A stretch of 64,000 bases of DNA, from NCBI GenBank assembly GCA_037957365.1, contig JARHVA010008421.1:221501-285500 (forward strand), read 5' to 3'. Under the pieces are notes generated by a model. That model did not search any database, had not been told where the DNA came from, and saw only the letters and a list, made by a program, of their open reading frames with translations. Made by a program: the position numbers and the translations under genes. This document shows, in pieces, positions 34,190-45,589 of this stretch (the stretch's first letter is position 1; the number at the start of each line of letters is the position of its first letter). The DNA is from Torreya grandis (taxonomy: Eukaryota; Streptophyta; Pinopsida; Cupressales; Taxaceae).

Positions 34190-34459
34190 TGAAAATGAAA
34201 GAACAATTAGTGATTTAAGAATCAAAACTTAACATCACCTTGTTCCTTGTATCTTCTCTCCAATATTTTCCAACTGATTCTAATGCAATTTGGATTTTAT
34301 GTGGATTGCTTGATGTTAGCTTCAAGATGACTCTAATGGCTTCCTTGGATAGTTAAATGGATTTCAAGAGTATAAGAATGTTTTTATATGGATAAGATGA
34401 GATTATATGTAAGGATTATGTATTTGTTATTACTATCTTGGTTATGCTCTAGGCATGGG

Positions 34460-34467
34460 TATTTATA
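34460..34467 (-). promoter_or_regulatory. possible TATA box of LTR-like tract
   Basis: The minus strand reads CTATAAATACCC, a standard plant TATA context, in a region with no other gene. Confidence 0.3.
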
Positions 34468-35989
34468 GAATGGTGGAGGGATTTTTAGGGGATTTTTTAA
34501 TTATTTAGAAGCCTCTAGTTTGAGAGAGTTATAGAATCTTAGAAAGGCTTATCTAGATATAGAGACATCTAGGTTAGTTTAAAGGATGATGGGGATTATA
34601 TGGGGATTAAATGAGGTTTAAGGTTCATAGAGGCTAGGGTGGTAGGTTGGCTAGGGGTTATTTGGATAAATATGAATTTTTAATTTAGAAGTAGGCTAGT
34701 GGGTAGCTAATACAATAGGATAAGTGGTTAAGTAGGCTTGTTAAAAGGATAATGGGGTAATTAATTGGTCATAGGGGATATAGAAAGGTTTATCAAGTGT
34801 ATTAAATATTTAATAGGAAATAGGATTTTAATTAATTGACAAGGATTATGGTTATAGGATAAATTATTGGGATTAATAGAGTAATTAAGGCAAGTAAATT
34901 TAGGTGCATACATTTTTCCCCTCTTTGAAAGGGCATTACGAGTGAGAAAAATGAAATGATTAATGGTATTTAAAATAAAAACCATTTCATAGATAAGTTG
35001 GTAAATGTTGTTAGAAGACATGATACCCACTCGAGGGGACATGCAAGAAGGAACGAGTTAGATGGCTACTCAAAAAGAAATGTCTAGGGTATGATAAGAC
35101 TAAGATGATGAGGGCTTAGGATGCCTTGAGTGTTAATTAAGATACAATTTGGATGCCCCAAAGAGAATATATTATGAGATAAAGTTACTTAGCCTCATAA
35201 TAGGAAATGACCAATGCCTAGGAGGGATGTAATTTGATTGAGAAATTCTTGAGATGATGGCATTGTCTAGGGAACAGAGAGATAGGATAGGATATGAGCT
35301 GATGACAATCTTAAGTAAGGACACATGCAATGGATATCCATAGGTTAGGAAAAGATATTTGAAAAGTGATTAGTGATAATAGACAAATTTAAAGATTGTA
35401 TCTGAATACAATTTAATAGATTATAGTGAACCATATGGGACATGATGATCTCAGTTATTAGTAATGGCTAAGCTATCCTTAGATAGTGAAAAAGTGGCCA
35501 AGTGTTTGCTAAATAGTTTTAAGGGACCTCAAGATGATGTAGTTCTGACTCAGAATGATATATGTGGAGTGGGTAATGGAAGAATGTGCCTTGAAATAGT
35601 GATTTAGAATGACCTAGGGATGATGATAATGTGAGTGTGATAATAAAATGTAGAAAGGGATTTGGGTATCAAAATTATTTGAATGGGTAGGATAATATAG
35701 TTATCAAGGGTTAAATAGTATGGAGGGGGTAAAATAAGGGGAAAAATAGGAAAAGTGGGGTTAAAAGAGTCATTTTGAGTTTTGGATATAATGAAATTAT
35801 GCTCTAGAGACCAAAGCCATGGATCACCTTTCTCACTCATCACACCATAGAGAGAGAGTCTAAGAGCACTAGATGGAAGATGATGCAAGACCATTGGTGA
35901 TTAATCGATCACTAACTAGTTTATTTTTTCATTTATTAAGTTATTTGTTATGGGTACATCTAAGAATGGAAATACCATCTTTGGGCGAA

Positions 35990-36210
35990 TTTCCCTTAGT
36001 TGTAGTATTACCACTGCAAATAGAGGTATTAAAACTACAAGCTATAGTTTTATAAAATTGTAAGGGGTGACCTATGGTTTTGTAATACCACATCAAGAAA
36101 TAGGCATAATTGTAATACTGCAAGGGGGAATAGTAGTTTTTTAAACCACATGGATTGACATGTGATTTCACAAAACCATAGGTTTTTAATTGTGATATTA
36201 TCAAAATCAC
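35990..36210. repeat. GTAATACTGCA / GGTTTTGTAATACC motif cluster
   Basis: Variants recur in both orientations: GTATTACCACTGCAA near 36,005, GGTATTAAAACTACAAGC near 36,025, GGTTTTGTAATACCACA near 36,079, TTGTAATACTGCAAGG near 36,111, and TGTGATATTATC near 36,190. The theme (a TATT/AATA core with GCAA or CCAC flanks) is like the array at 62.4-63.8 kb. Confidence 0.5.
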
Positions 36211-36263
36211 TGGTCAGGATAAAGAAAGATAGGTGATATTGAATAAATTAGGTATTAAGGTTA

Positions 36264-36366
36264 GTTAAAGGGTTAGAAATGGAATGGGGATGGAGATAAG
36301 GTATAATAAGATGTTAAATGGATAAGGGATTAGGGAGTGAATGGGGATGGGGATAAGTTATAATAG
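36264..36366. repeat. approximate 60-bp tandem pair in GT/A-rich tract
   Basis: AAGGGTTAGAAATGGAATGG plus GGATGGAGATAAGGTATAATAAG is repeated as AAGGGATTAGGGAGTGAATG plus GGGATGGGGATAAGTTATAATAGG. The surrounding 36.24-36.64 kb is a low-complexity plus-strand purine/T-rich tract with repeated TTAG and GATTAG. Confidence 0.6.
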
Positions 36367-36689
36367 GCTAGCTAGGAGACTTAGGTGGATTTAGTGAGTT
36401 TAATTAGATGGGTAAGTTAGTAAATAAATTAAATGGGTGAAAAAATTAGTTAGGATGGGTTATTAGATCAATAAGGGAGATTAATTAAAGGGGGGAGATT
36501 GATTAGGTGTTTTTATTAGAGAGATAGGTTAGATGAGTGAGATAGGGGATTAGATAGATAGGTACTAGGTATATGGGATTTGTACGATAAATGTATTAGA
36601 ATAGAGATGATGGGTTTGAATAGTCAAGATGTGATAGATTAATAGGGGTAGTGGATTGAGAGTATATTTATTTATGTAAGAGGACTTAA

Positions 36690-37645
36690 GAGTGTTGGAA
36701 TCCATGTTATATCATCCATTAGTGTTACATGATATGCACAGATTGACACTAATATATTATGGGGTACTCAATATGGTTGGCCTTTTATTACATTGTTAAG
36801 ATGCTCATGGTGCAGATTGATAGGGCACTGATTATATCCCTAGTGGAGATATAATATTTAGAGACTAGTACATTCTACTTTGTGACTGGGGAGATGATTG
36901 TGACACTAAAAGATGAACTATGGATTTTCTATCTACCAATGAGAGGTAACAAGATTTATTGGTGATCTCATACCTTGAGTGTGACTATGTATAGATGATG
37001 TGGGTGATTATATATTGGAGTATGGGATTCCCAAGTAGACATTGATAGAGTATTGAAAGAAGGGGTGATTGACAAGTTGATACTTATGGTTATGTCTATT
37101 ATTATTATCATACTCTTAGCAAACAATAATGGTTAGTGGTTCCACCTCTGGCTGAGAGATATGGTAGCAAACAATGTGTAGGATTACCATGTTTTTTCCT
37201 AGGATCCTATGGTACTTTCCCATATATACAGATCTTCATATGGGTGCCTATATAAGATAAGTAAGCCTAGGTCCCTCCCTACCATTACATATATGGAGTT
37301 GGAAATACATCCCTATAGAGATACCATTAGGCACTCAATTAGATAGGGATCCTAACTAACCTCTGGTGTTTAGGTGGTATATTATTCTAAGATTTCATAT
37401 ATCTCATGTTGGTGACATGAAATCCTATAGACAGGCATTTGACAGTCTGAGGGATGATCAAATCACATAGATGTTGTACAAATATATCTAGTGGGTATGG
37501 TCTAAGGATGTAGATGTGACCTAGTTTATACTCATAGAGTGTTATTTGATTAGTTGACATGACTACATCATTGAGAGATATAGGCCTAATCAATTGCAAT
37601 ACTAGTTGGGGAGGTAGTAGGATGTACCCAAAGTTGAGCACTTAT
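36690..37645 (+). pseudogene. plant mobile domain (PMD, aminotransferase-like) relic
   Basis: Segments in order across frames: LHDMHRLTLIYYGVLNMVGL (about 36,728), QIDRALIISLVEI (about 36,814), TFYFVTGEMIVTLKDELWIF (about 36,868), later QAFDSLRDDQIT (about 37,432), then HDYIIERYRPN and a LQY-FGRQQDVPKV-like segment (about 37,558-37,632). These match the PMD plan: LT..Y…GF, DRALI.ALVERWR.ET.TFH, GE.T.TLEDV, Y…FD.L..DQV.W.PY, Y..ERYR.NRV.RQFG. PMD proteins occur in plant genes such as MAIN/MAIL1 and in retroelements and Mutator-like elements. The downstream polypurine tract suggests a retroelement here. It is too broken to be functional. Confidence 0.7.
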
Positions 37646-38620
37646 TTGCTCATAGTGACATAGAAAGGCTATAGTGGTGGACTTTAGTAGACATAGCACT
37701 AGCAAGGGTAGATTATGAGAGCATTATCCTAATGATATGGGATTATCAAATGCCCATAGAAAATCTAGGAGTGACTATAGCATACACAGGATGGTGGGCC
37801 CAAAGACAACCTTAGAGATTGCTTAGGTGGCCAATAAGATTGAGTAGAGGGGTATTATAGAGGTTATTATAGGTGGGTTCAGTTAGGGAAGAGACAAGAT
37901 TAGAGGGCATAGCCCTAGGCATAGATTTAGTAGGATGAGTAGGTAGGGCTAGATGTTATAAGTATTTATAGTGGAGATTAAGGAGTCCAAAATGGAGACT
38001 AGGCTAGAGGCAAAGACTAGGTAGGTGAGAGAGTGGGTAACACTAATGTAAGTCCATTTAGGATACCTCTGAGTGAGGATGATTAGGCATTATTTGATAG
38101 ATTGAGGTGAGATGTATAGGCCTAGGTGATAGAGGTATAAGGTATCTTTGTCAAACAAGATAAGATGGTGGTATATTTATAGAGACATATTATTCAAAGG
38201 GATATCCAAATGATGGGCATACTCAGATAGGTTACATGCTTGTTGGGATAGGTTTCAACATTGCAGGGGTATCTTAGTTAGAGATAGGCTTAGGATGGAA
38301 ATATAGTTATACTTCAAAGGTAGATTTAGAGATATCACACATAACATCATTATAGGGGCAAATTACATATCTTCAGTTGAGAGTAAGGGAGAGAGAGGCA
38401 AAATTATAAGTGGTTGAGAAGGCCAAGGAGGAGGATGATATGTTAGAGTAGTAGGGTTTGTAGCTCATGATGAGATAGTTATATTGACTGGCATGAAAGG
38501 ATTAGTACTACATGGATTTACATGAGGGATAAATGCTAATAGATAAACATGCCCCAACTTTTAGAGCTAGTTCTTCAAAATCAATGTATTAACTTATTAG
38601 GAGGCCACCTAGAAAGTAAT
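37646..38620 (+). pseudogene. C-terminal continuation of PMD open reading frame
   Basis: Purine-rich sequence with broken frames and a Glu/Lys/Arg-rich coiled-coil-like part at about 38,340-38,450 (for example REREAKL then VEKAKEEDDMLE), ending near 38,545. PMD retroelement proteins often carry a C-terminal coiled coil after the mobile domain. I cannot identify any enzyme domain here. Confidence 0.35.
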
Positions 38621-38639
38621 GATATGGGATTATATTTGT

Positions 38640-38890
38640 GAGAGATGGTTTATACTATGGACATGTATTATTATAGAGCATTATTTCCCATGGGGCCCAT
38701 TTGTGTAGTTATATATTTGGACATGTACTCTTATGGACATTATAGACTATTTATATATGTTATTGTGATTATGTTGTACATGATGGTGTATGGAATTGGT
38801 TATATACATGTGACTATTGGTTATGGATATATGGATCATGGATTTTTTTTGTTATGGATCTATATTATGTGATTATATTTTTATGATTAT
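38640..38890 (+). other. TATGG-rich low-complexity tract
   Basis: Repeated TATGGAC, TATATGG and TTATGG units give an open frame at 38,645-38,872 that is Tyr/Met/Ile-rich and has no motif. It is interpreted as noncoding repeat sequence in the 3' untranslated region of the PMD element. Confidence 0.4.
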
Positions 38891-39121
38891 ATGGGATGTT
38901 TAGATATATTGATTTAGATGACATGTAATTGTGGACATTGTTTATCTAATATAAATGACTATTATGTGTTACAGTTTAGATATAGATGATGTTTTTTTAT
39001 TTATGTGATAATGTGAAGGTATAATTTCATGTAAAATGTGATGATTAAATAATATGGTCTATTAGATAGATAACTAATCCATTTATTGAACCATATGTAT
39101 CTCAAATAATCCTCCTTCACC

Positions 39122-39137
39122 AAGGAAGTGGGTGGGG
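39122..39137 (+). other. polypurine tract and possible 3' LTR start of PMD element
   Basis: AAGGAAGTGGGTGGGG is followed immediately by TGTTGGGTAGTAAG, a TG start. This is the usual layout of a polypurine tract before a plus-strand 3' LTR. The LTR would extend to the right from 39,138 for at least about 250 bp; no 5' partner was found upstream of 36.7 kb. Confidence 0.4.
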
Positions 39138-39399
39138 TGTTGGGTAGTAAGCTAGGATGTTAAATAGGATAGTGGAATGGTTGGAGGGATGGAATGGGTG
39201 GGGACTTGAAGCCATTAGATATTTAGGTAATCCTTGTTTCTTTATCACTTGTGATTATAAATGTATTCATGACATGATAATAGTTGAGGTCATATTTGAA
39301 TCAAAGTGCATGGGGGACTTGGAGCGGTAACTCTATTTAGTGACATTTATAATTTATATGTTAGGTAATCACTTAACCATCCAAGTTACCTTTTATGAA

Positions 39400-40024
39400 A
39401 AAGGACAAAATTTTGATATTTAAAAATATGAAACATTAAAAAAGATGATAAAAAGGATTAAAAATAATATTCATATGACACAATGATGATTGACAATATT
39501 TGCATGTAAATATATAGATTGACTTGTAATTATAACATAATATATATAAAATATAATACAAAATATGTATAAAAAATAACACTTAAGAATATTATGACAA
39601 AAAAAACATGTAATGATGGATAAGTATATACATGGATGCTTATCAAGATAATTTAAGAAAAAGTGATATACATGATTTCAAAACATAAGGACAACTAAAC
39701 ATTGTAAATAAAAGGGATAACAATGGTATTGTTTAAAAAATGGTAAAACTACTTAATAAGAGTTTAAAAATGATTTATGTGTTTTAAATCATAACCTAAA
39801 ATATTAATAAGGATGAGGGATAATGATAACTATATACAATATTTTCTAAGAGGAAATACTAAATCGATATTTATAAGGGTAAATTGTGCCCAAAAGTTTT
39901 TCACGATAAGTGAGACAAGGATAAAAAACCAATTATAATGAAAATTCTTAGGGTTTAAAATGAATAGTCAGGATTCTATTAAAAATCATATTATAGATCC
40001 TATAGTAAGAAAATTATATGACCC
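39400..40024. other. unassigned AT-rich tract
   Basis: A-rich on the plus strand with runs of AAAA and TATAA. Nothing recognised. Confidence 0.3.
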
Positions 40025-40273
40025 TTATTTAGTGATGAGTTTAGTGGGTTCATGTAGATTTGTACTTAGGGGATCAATGGGAATGGAAAAATTTGTATGT
40101 GGTTGAGGTTGATATGAAGAAGAGTCATCGAGGAGAATGTGATTAGGGTATGTATTAGGATGTCCAAAATGGAATGAGTATATGTTTGAAAATGGATTAT
40201 TTGTTTTAGGTGACTCCTCAATAGATATCCTCTTTGTAATTTCAGTGATTATTTGCCCCAATTTGAAACTCAT
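40025..40273 (-). pseudogene. unidentified minus-strand frame downstream of element C pol
   Basis: An 82-codon frame beginning MSFKLGQIITEITKRISIEE, Pro/His/Asn/Ser-rich in the second half (SSSYQPQPHTNFSIPIDP). The composition resembles the variable N-terminus of plant gag proteins, and a minus-strand TATAAATT lies about 130 bp upstream (40,401-40,408). It could be the start of a further minus-strand element or an LTR-proximal frame of C. No domain recognised. Confidence 0.3.
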
Positions 40274-40436
40274 ATCTCTTAATTTTTCCTAAGAATATAT
40301 TATATACCCACTATTAAGATTAAGGTCATATGAGAAATAAAAGGATGAAATGAAAAATGGAAGAAATGGTGTGGTGATGGATGGATGTGCCCCTAAGAGT
40401 GGGAATTTATAGATGGAGGTTATTTAAAGCCCTTTA

Positions 40437-41490
40437 AGTATAAAAATGCTTTAGATGCATAATATTGATGGGCTCATCAAGATAATCACCATATAAATTA
40501 ACTAATTTATAGGCTCCTAATCTAAAGTTTTCAATGATAACATAGGCCCCAAGCCAATTTACTTCAAATTTACCCTTTTTTCTCACTCTAAATTGGTGTT
40601 TTTCTAATTCTCCTTTAGGACTAGGTCAACAACTTCAAATTTTATATACCATATATTTTTGTAATATTATCCCTTGAGATTATTTTGATATGCCCTGAAG
40701 TGATCCAAGGCATTTTGACACTTTTAATCTAGCAACTCAAGCTCTTATATCCTTTCTTGTTTGTAATTATTATGAGTGATCATGTCTTGCAAAGATACTC
40801 ATAAAGAATTAAGCTCAACTTAAATGGGCAAGATTATTTCTATTTTATATAGTAAATAATATGGAGTAGCCCTAGTAGGTGTTCTAACTTTGGTTTGTAA
40901 GACCAAAGAGCTAGATACAATTGTAAGTGCCAATTTCTACTAGCATCAATAACAATTTTCTTGAGAATTTTGAGAAGAATTTTATTAGTTACTTCTACTT
41001 GACCTTTACCCTAGGGATAGTAGGGTGTAGAGAAATGTTGCTTAATGTGATAATGATTGCACAAGTCTTTAACTTCCTAATTTTTGAAAGATTTTCCATT
41101 ATTTGATATGATTTTGGCTAGGATTCTAAAGTATTAAGTAATATGATTCAAAATTAATTTGGATATATGTAGACCTATGGTATAAATTAGTAGCATTTAT
41201 TTAACCCATTTAGTGAAATACTCTATAGCCATTATTATGAATCTATGTCCATCTGATGATCTAGAATTAATCTTTCCAATAAGGTTTATTCCCCATATTA
41301 GAAATGTCCATGGGCTCATTGTATGTTGTAATTCCTGTGTAGGGGCATGAATGAGATTACCATGATTCTAAAAACTACACATTTACACACATATTAGTAG
41401 GAATCATGATCCATTGTGTGCCAATAATACCCAGTCTAGAGTAACTTCTTGGTTAGGGCCATCCCACTAACATGACCACCACAAATACTA
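40437..41490 (-). pseudogene. integrase of element C
   Basis: Minus strand: N-terminal zinc-binding region near 41,340-41,480 (damaged), then LQHTMSPWTFLIWGINLIGK (first catalytic Asp replaced, IN-L for MDLI), DGHRFIIMAIEYFTKWV, ILAKIISNNGKSFKN (second catalytic Asp changed to Asn, from SDNG), EVKDLCNHYHIKQHFSTPYY, GQVEVTNKILLKILKK with the Glu kept. The C-terminal GPY/F-type module is KFEVNWLGAYVIIENF, then GAYKLVNLYGDYLDEPINIM. It ends at about 40,437. Two of three catalytic acids are lost. Confidence 0.8.
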
Positions 41491-41769
41491 TCGTGGACCT
41501 CCTTGATTCTAGAAATAGTCTCCTATGATGTTAGGCATCTTAATAAGGTCTTGTCATAGATTTGTTGATAAAGTGTTATATCAAGAATGGTATAATGGGA
41601 TGTGAAATGAATGAATTATTTTTATCGGTGAAAATTAAGGTCTAGTGGTAGTCTATTATTATGGAGGTAGGTATAAATGTCATGATACTAATTTAGACTA
41701 GGATCAGGTATATCACAAATTTGATAATGAGCCATTAATTTATGAGCTATAAATAATAGTTATTTAATT

Positions 41770-42245
41770 ATAAAGCTACCTTCAATTAGATATTCTAGAA
41801 GATATACTAAAGAACCCATAGTGGACATTGAGTAGGCATCTTTATTACTTGCCCTAGGAACCTACTTAAATTTTATTGACTGAAAACTTTGCTTCAATTG
41901 GTCCACTAATTATTTATAGGGAAGTAATTTATCATATTTTGTATATAACTCTTCATTCACCTATTCTATATTCAGCTAAGAATCACCAAAGGCCTAAAGA
42001 TGTATATTCCATTAGATGGTGATTTGTAGTTTGGAAATTAATGCCTCATACTCAATAACATTATTGTTGCACAGGAACCAAATTTGAAAGGATTTAGGGA
42101 TTAGGTTACCTTGTGGGTTTATCAAAAGGATTCTTATTCCCAACTCATATGTGATGAAAGAGCCATAAAAATATAACTTTCATCCATTGGACTCTTCAGT
42201 AGCTAGTATAGACTCATTGATAAAGGTCATGATTAATGGTTTAGT
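41770..42245 (-). pseudogene. additional (archaeal-type) RNase H of element C, after RT-RNase H
   Basis: The minus strand reads EESNGWKLYFYGSF (first catalytic Asp changed to Tyr), GIRILLINPQGNLIPKSF, NNNVIEYEALISKLQ (Glu kept), AFGDS-LNIE-VNEELYTKYD (Asp kept), LPYK-LVDQLK, and VPRASNKDAYSMSTMGSL (final region damaged). This is the second RNase H typical of plant Tat elements, located between the RT-RNase H unit and integrase, i.e. the opposite side of RT from A and B. Confidence 0.8.
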
Positions 42246-42259
42246 GTTTGTTATGGGTG

Positions 42260-42710
42260 TTGATGTAAGTTGAGCCACAATGTCTTGTCCTTTAATGTCA
42301 TTTTAATTTACATATTCAATATAAAATTTACCTAATAACATGATCCATTTGGTCATTATCCTAGTTAGAGATGATTTAGATAGCATGTACTTGAGGGGAT
42401 CAACCTTTGTTATGAGATTGACTTGGTTATTCAACATATAGTTCCATAATTATTGTGAGGTGAAGACTATGGCCAAACAATATTTTTCAATAAGGGTGTA
42501 GTTGAGCTCATATCAAATTAAATTTTTACTTAGATAATAAATTTCTCTTTCTTTACCTTCATCATTATGTTGAGTTAGTAAGGCCCCTATAGCACAAGGC
42601 ATAACAACTATATATAACAGAACAACCTTCCTAAGATAGGTGGTAATAAAATTGGAGGCTTCACCATATATTTATTTAGATTACCAAAAACCTTTTGAAA
42701 TTTTGAGTTC
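42260..42710 (-). pseudogene. Ty3/gypsy RNase H of element C
   Basis: Minus strand: CAIGALLTQHNDEGKEREIY, then YLSKNLI, YELNYTLIEKYCLAIVF, LWNYMLNNQVNLITKVDPLK, YMLSKSSLTRIMTKWIMLLG. This is the standard plant Ty3/gypsy RNase H plus tether (YLS..L...E..Y..IEK.CLA…Y…..V.L..K.DPLKY), ending before the second RNase H. A few stops interrupt it. Confidence 0.8.
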
Positions 42711-42714
42711 TAGT

Positions 42715-43692
42715 GGAAATGAGACCCCTTATTTAAGAGATGGGTGAAGGGATGACACTTATCTACCAATTATAATATAAACTAATGAATAGCCTATAGT
42801 TTCCTTTGAAATCTTCTTAACTACTTTAGGTTATTAATGGGAGGCATTTCCACAATAGCTTTCACTTTAGCAGAATCTAATTTAATGCCTCACCTAGAGA
42901 CTATGAACCCCAAAATTTTGCCTAAGGTGACTCTAAATACACATTTCTTAGGGTTTAGTCTAACCTTGTATTCTATGATCCTCTCAAAGATTACCATGAT
43001 TCTAATATGATCTTGTCATCCATGTAGTCTTCTATAATAGCATGCATCATATTATGTAATATTACTATCATATCTATTTGATAAGTGGATCCCATATTTT
43101 TCATACCAAAAATCATTACTTGATAGCATAAGGCCCCCCAAAGAGTGATAAATGTTCTTTTATGTTGATCTTTGAGAGCGATTTTAATTTGATTCTATCC
43201 AAAGAAACCATCCATAATGGAGAACATCTCATACCCTGTAGTAGAATCCACAATCATTTCAATATTAAGTAATGGAAATTCATCTTTAGGACATGCCTTT
43301 TTTATATCCTGAAAGTTAGTACAAATCCTTATTCCTCCCTACGATTTGGCCATAGGAATAATATTAGATATCCACTCAAAATAGTCAATTAATTGAATAA
43401 ACCTAGCTTCCAGGATTTTTTTAAATTCTTCTTTAACCAAGAGATCCTCCTTAGGTTGCATTTTTTGATGTTTATGTTTAATCAGTTTGCCATTTATATG
43501 GATTACTAAATGATGTACCACCAAGGTAGGATCCAATCCAGGCATGTCAATATAGTTCCATGCAAACACATCAATATATTCTTTGACAAGCTCAATGAAC
43601 ACATGTTTATCTTTAGATATGAGAATTTCCCCTAGTTTAACTATTTTAGTTTTTTCATTTATTCCAATATTCACTTTTATAACCTCTTTCAT
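42715..43692 (-). pseudogene. reverse transcriptase of element C
   Basis: The open minus-strand frame 43,339-43,692 includes DVFAWNYIDMPGLDPTLVVH and a PIIPMAKS-like segment, the N-terminal RT region. Later GMKNMGSTYQIDMIVILHNM is followed by IIEDYMDDKIILES; the catalytic YMDD (minus strand 43,026-43,015) is intact. The C-terminal connection (RGIKFRLDPKKCVFRV-like and NPKKCVF region) is broken by stops. It is the best-preserved RT active region here apart from element A. Confidence 0.85.
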
Positions 43693-43818
43693 AAGATAAG
43701 GTGACTAGTCTTGAAGATAGGTTTGGGGTGATGGTAATTCCTCTCTTAAATAAAATTATTCTAAAAGCTATGTATCTAATTTTGGATAAGAATCTTGTTT
43801 GTTAGGAGTGGACTAAAT

Positions 43819-44660
43819 TTATTCCATATTTGGAGAGGGATCATGGTTTTCATATCTTTCTTCCTTAGTATGATTTAGTGACACTTCATTTTCTCCAAAA
43901 TATGCAGATTCATTTAGATTGATAGAGAACCCTTTCTTATGGTCTCCTAATGGCATAAAATCTCTATCTTCCAGATATTCAATGATGGATTCATCATTTT
44001 GGAATACATAAAAAGATGGCCTATTATTCTTATCCCAGTTTATGAGTGTAGGATAATGGAGGGATATGTTGATGGTGTATATGGTAGTGTTAGTGAAGAG
44101 ATTGGTGGTATCTAATTCTTTGTAAAGACTATAGATGGAACCTATTTTGATTTTTTCATTAGAAGTAGACTCTTTAATAACCAAGAAGTATCCATAATGA
44201 TAGTTATTATGTTAATGCCCAGATGTTTATACCTTGATCTAAGATTTTTAGGTGTTATTTAACCCTTATAGGTTCTAGCCTACCTTGTTCATCTCTTTCT
44301 AGTCCTTTGCCCTTATAGTTTATATTCTAAAGCATCTTCTGAAGTTAGGGGTATTTATTATTATGAAATTATAGGGCCTCATCTTTAGAAAGAAGCCATG
44401 AATCATTAGGTTCTTCAAAATATTGATCTAATAACATTATTTCACTAGTGAAAGTCATGGACTTTAAGTGGTAAATAACATGTTTATCTTGCCTCATGAC
44501 TGGAGACCTATAACTACATGGGGATAATGGTAGATTTCCAATACAAAATGTTTTATATTCATATTCCCCATGACCCTTGGAATTTATTTTAAGATGAATG
44601 ATGTTTGGGGATTCAGATGGAGCAGGTGATAGATTATCAAGGTAGACATAGTTCATAGCT
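43819..44660 (-). pseudogene. protease-RT linker of element C
   Basis: Two frames (44,369-44,656 and 43,819-44,184) with no enzymatic motif: MNYVYLDNLSPAPSESPNII, and a later acidic part that includes VSLNHTKEERYENHDPSPNM. Plant Tat/gypsy polyproteins have a long variable segment here. Sequence identity to the corresponding part of A or B is not evident. Confidence 0.5.
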
Positions 44661-44713
44661 TTGAGATTATAAGGGGAACTATCAATGTTAGGGTAATAGC
44701 AATTAGGATTATA

Positions 44714-45317
44714 TTATTCCATTTTATAGCTATGAAAGAGTTCTATTTCCCCTAGAATTGTGAACTCCATTCTAAAATGAGTAAATTTTAGACATTGGTG
44801 GAGGGTAGAGGGCACTACTCTAATTTTATGAGTCCAAGGGCATCCTAAAAATAGCACAACATGAATTAGGGTTTGGTGGACTATAGGTCCCATAGTTATA
44901 GGAAGATAAATTTCACTCATGGATAGCCTCTCATTATCATCATATGTCTTAATAATTATCAAATTAGGACCTAATGAAGATTCAGAGTAACCCAATTTAT
45001 TGAGAAAATCAAGATTACATAGATTCAAGGCTGACCCTTTATCTATAATTACCTATGGGATCTTATGATTGGTAATGGAAATTTTAATGAATAGTGGATA
45101 ATTATGATGAGAGCTTATAGGTGACATATCTTGTGCACTAAAATTAATCTCTTGAGGAGATAAATGACCCACAAAATCTTGAAATTGACATGTATCAATA
45201 TCCCTAGGGACTTTTAGTTCATTTAAGACTTGATTGAGAATCTCCCAATGTACCAACGACATCTTAAGAAGATCCATGAGATAGATTTGAGCTAGAGTAT
45301 TCTCAAGTTGATGAATG
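44714..45317 (-). pseudogene. aspartic protease and preceding gag-pol segment of element C
   Basis: Minus-strand frame 45,317-45,053 (IHQLENTLAQIYLMDLLKMS, then LSPQEINFSAQDMSPISSHH and PLFIKISITNHKI) runs into 45,028-44,714 (NLCNLDFLNKLGYSES, TYDDNERLSMSEIYLPITMG, LFLGCPWTHKIRVVPSTLHQ). This is the retroviral-type protease of plant gypsy elements; the active-site region reads IDKGSALN where IDGGSALN is usual. It is nearly uninterrupted, unlike the rest of the element. Confidence 0.8.
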
Positions 45318-45322
45318 ATATC
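45318..45322. other. target-site duplication ATATC, left copy
   Basis: Immediately before the 5' LTR of element B. The identical pentanucleotide follows the 3' LTR at 58,919-58,923. Five bases is the usual Ty3/gypsy duplication. Confidence 0.9.
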
Positions 45323-45589
45323 TGATGTACCCAAAAACCCCCCCATTTTCCCATAAGGAAATGGGGATCCACTTTTTTTAGACTATGGTCTTGATTTTGA
45401 GCCCCTCTTTTATGTGTTTTTTGGCAAATTTCAAGGAAAAGATTGATTTATTGGCCTTTTATACTTTGGCAAGAAGGAATTGATATTTTGTTTTCATCTC
45501 AAGGCTTATTTCTATTAGGCTTATCTTGTAATTCCTTCAGTTCTTTTGTCCAGCTTATCTTTATTAAACCTATCTTTATCAAACATTTT

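Larger units (their letters stand above)
34190..36640 (-). repeat. LTR-like tract, probably minus-strand
   Basis: The minus strand has a TATA box (TATAAATA at 34,460-34,467). The tract has motif-rich U3-like sequence at higher coordinates (35,990-36,210), a layout similar to the 5' side of element D. It could be a solo LTR, or the displaced 3' LTR of element C, whose 5' side has a similar motif theme. No matching partner could be aligned by eye, so limits and identity are uncertain. Confidence 0.3.

Noticed and set aside
34761..35894. Minus-strand frames at 34,761-35,042 and 35,604-35,894
   Set aside because: No domain recognised; they sit in the LTR-like tract and are interrupted by low-complexity sequence.
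37387..37641. 84-codon minus-strand frame
   Set aside because: Antisense to the PMD relic, which has clear family motifs on the plus strand.
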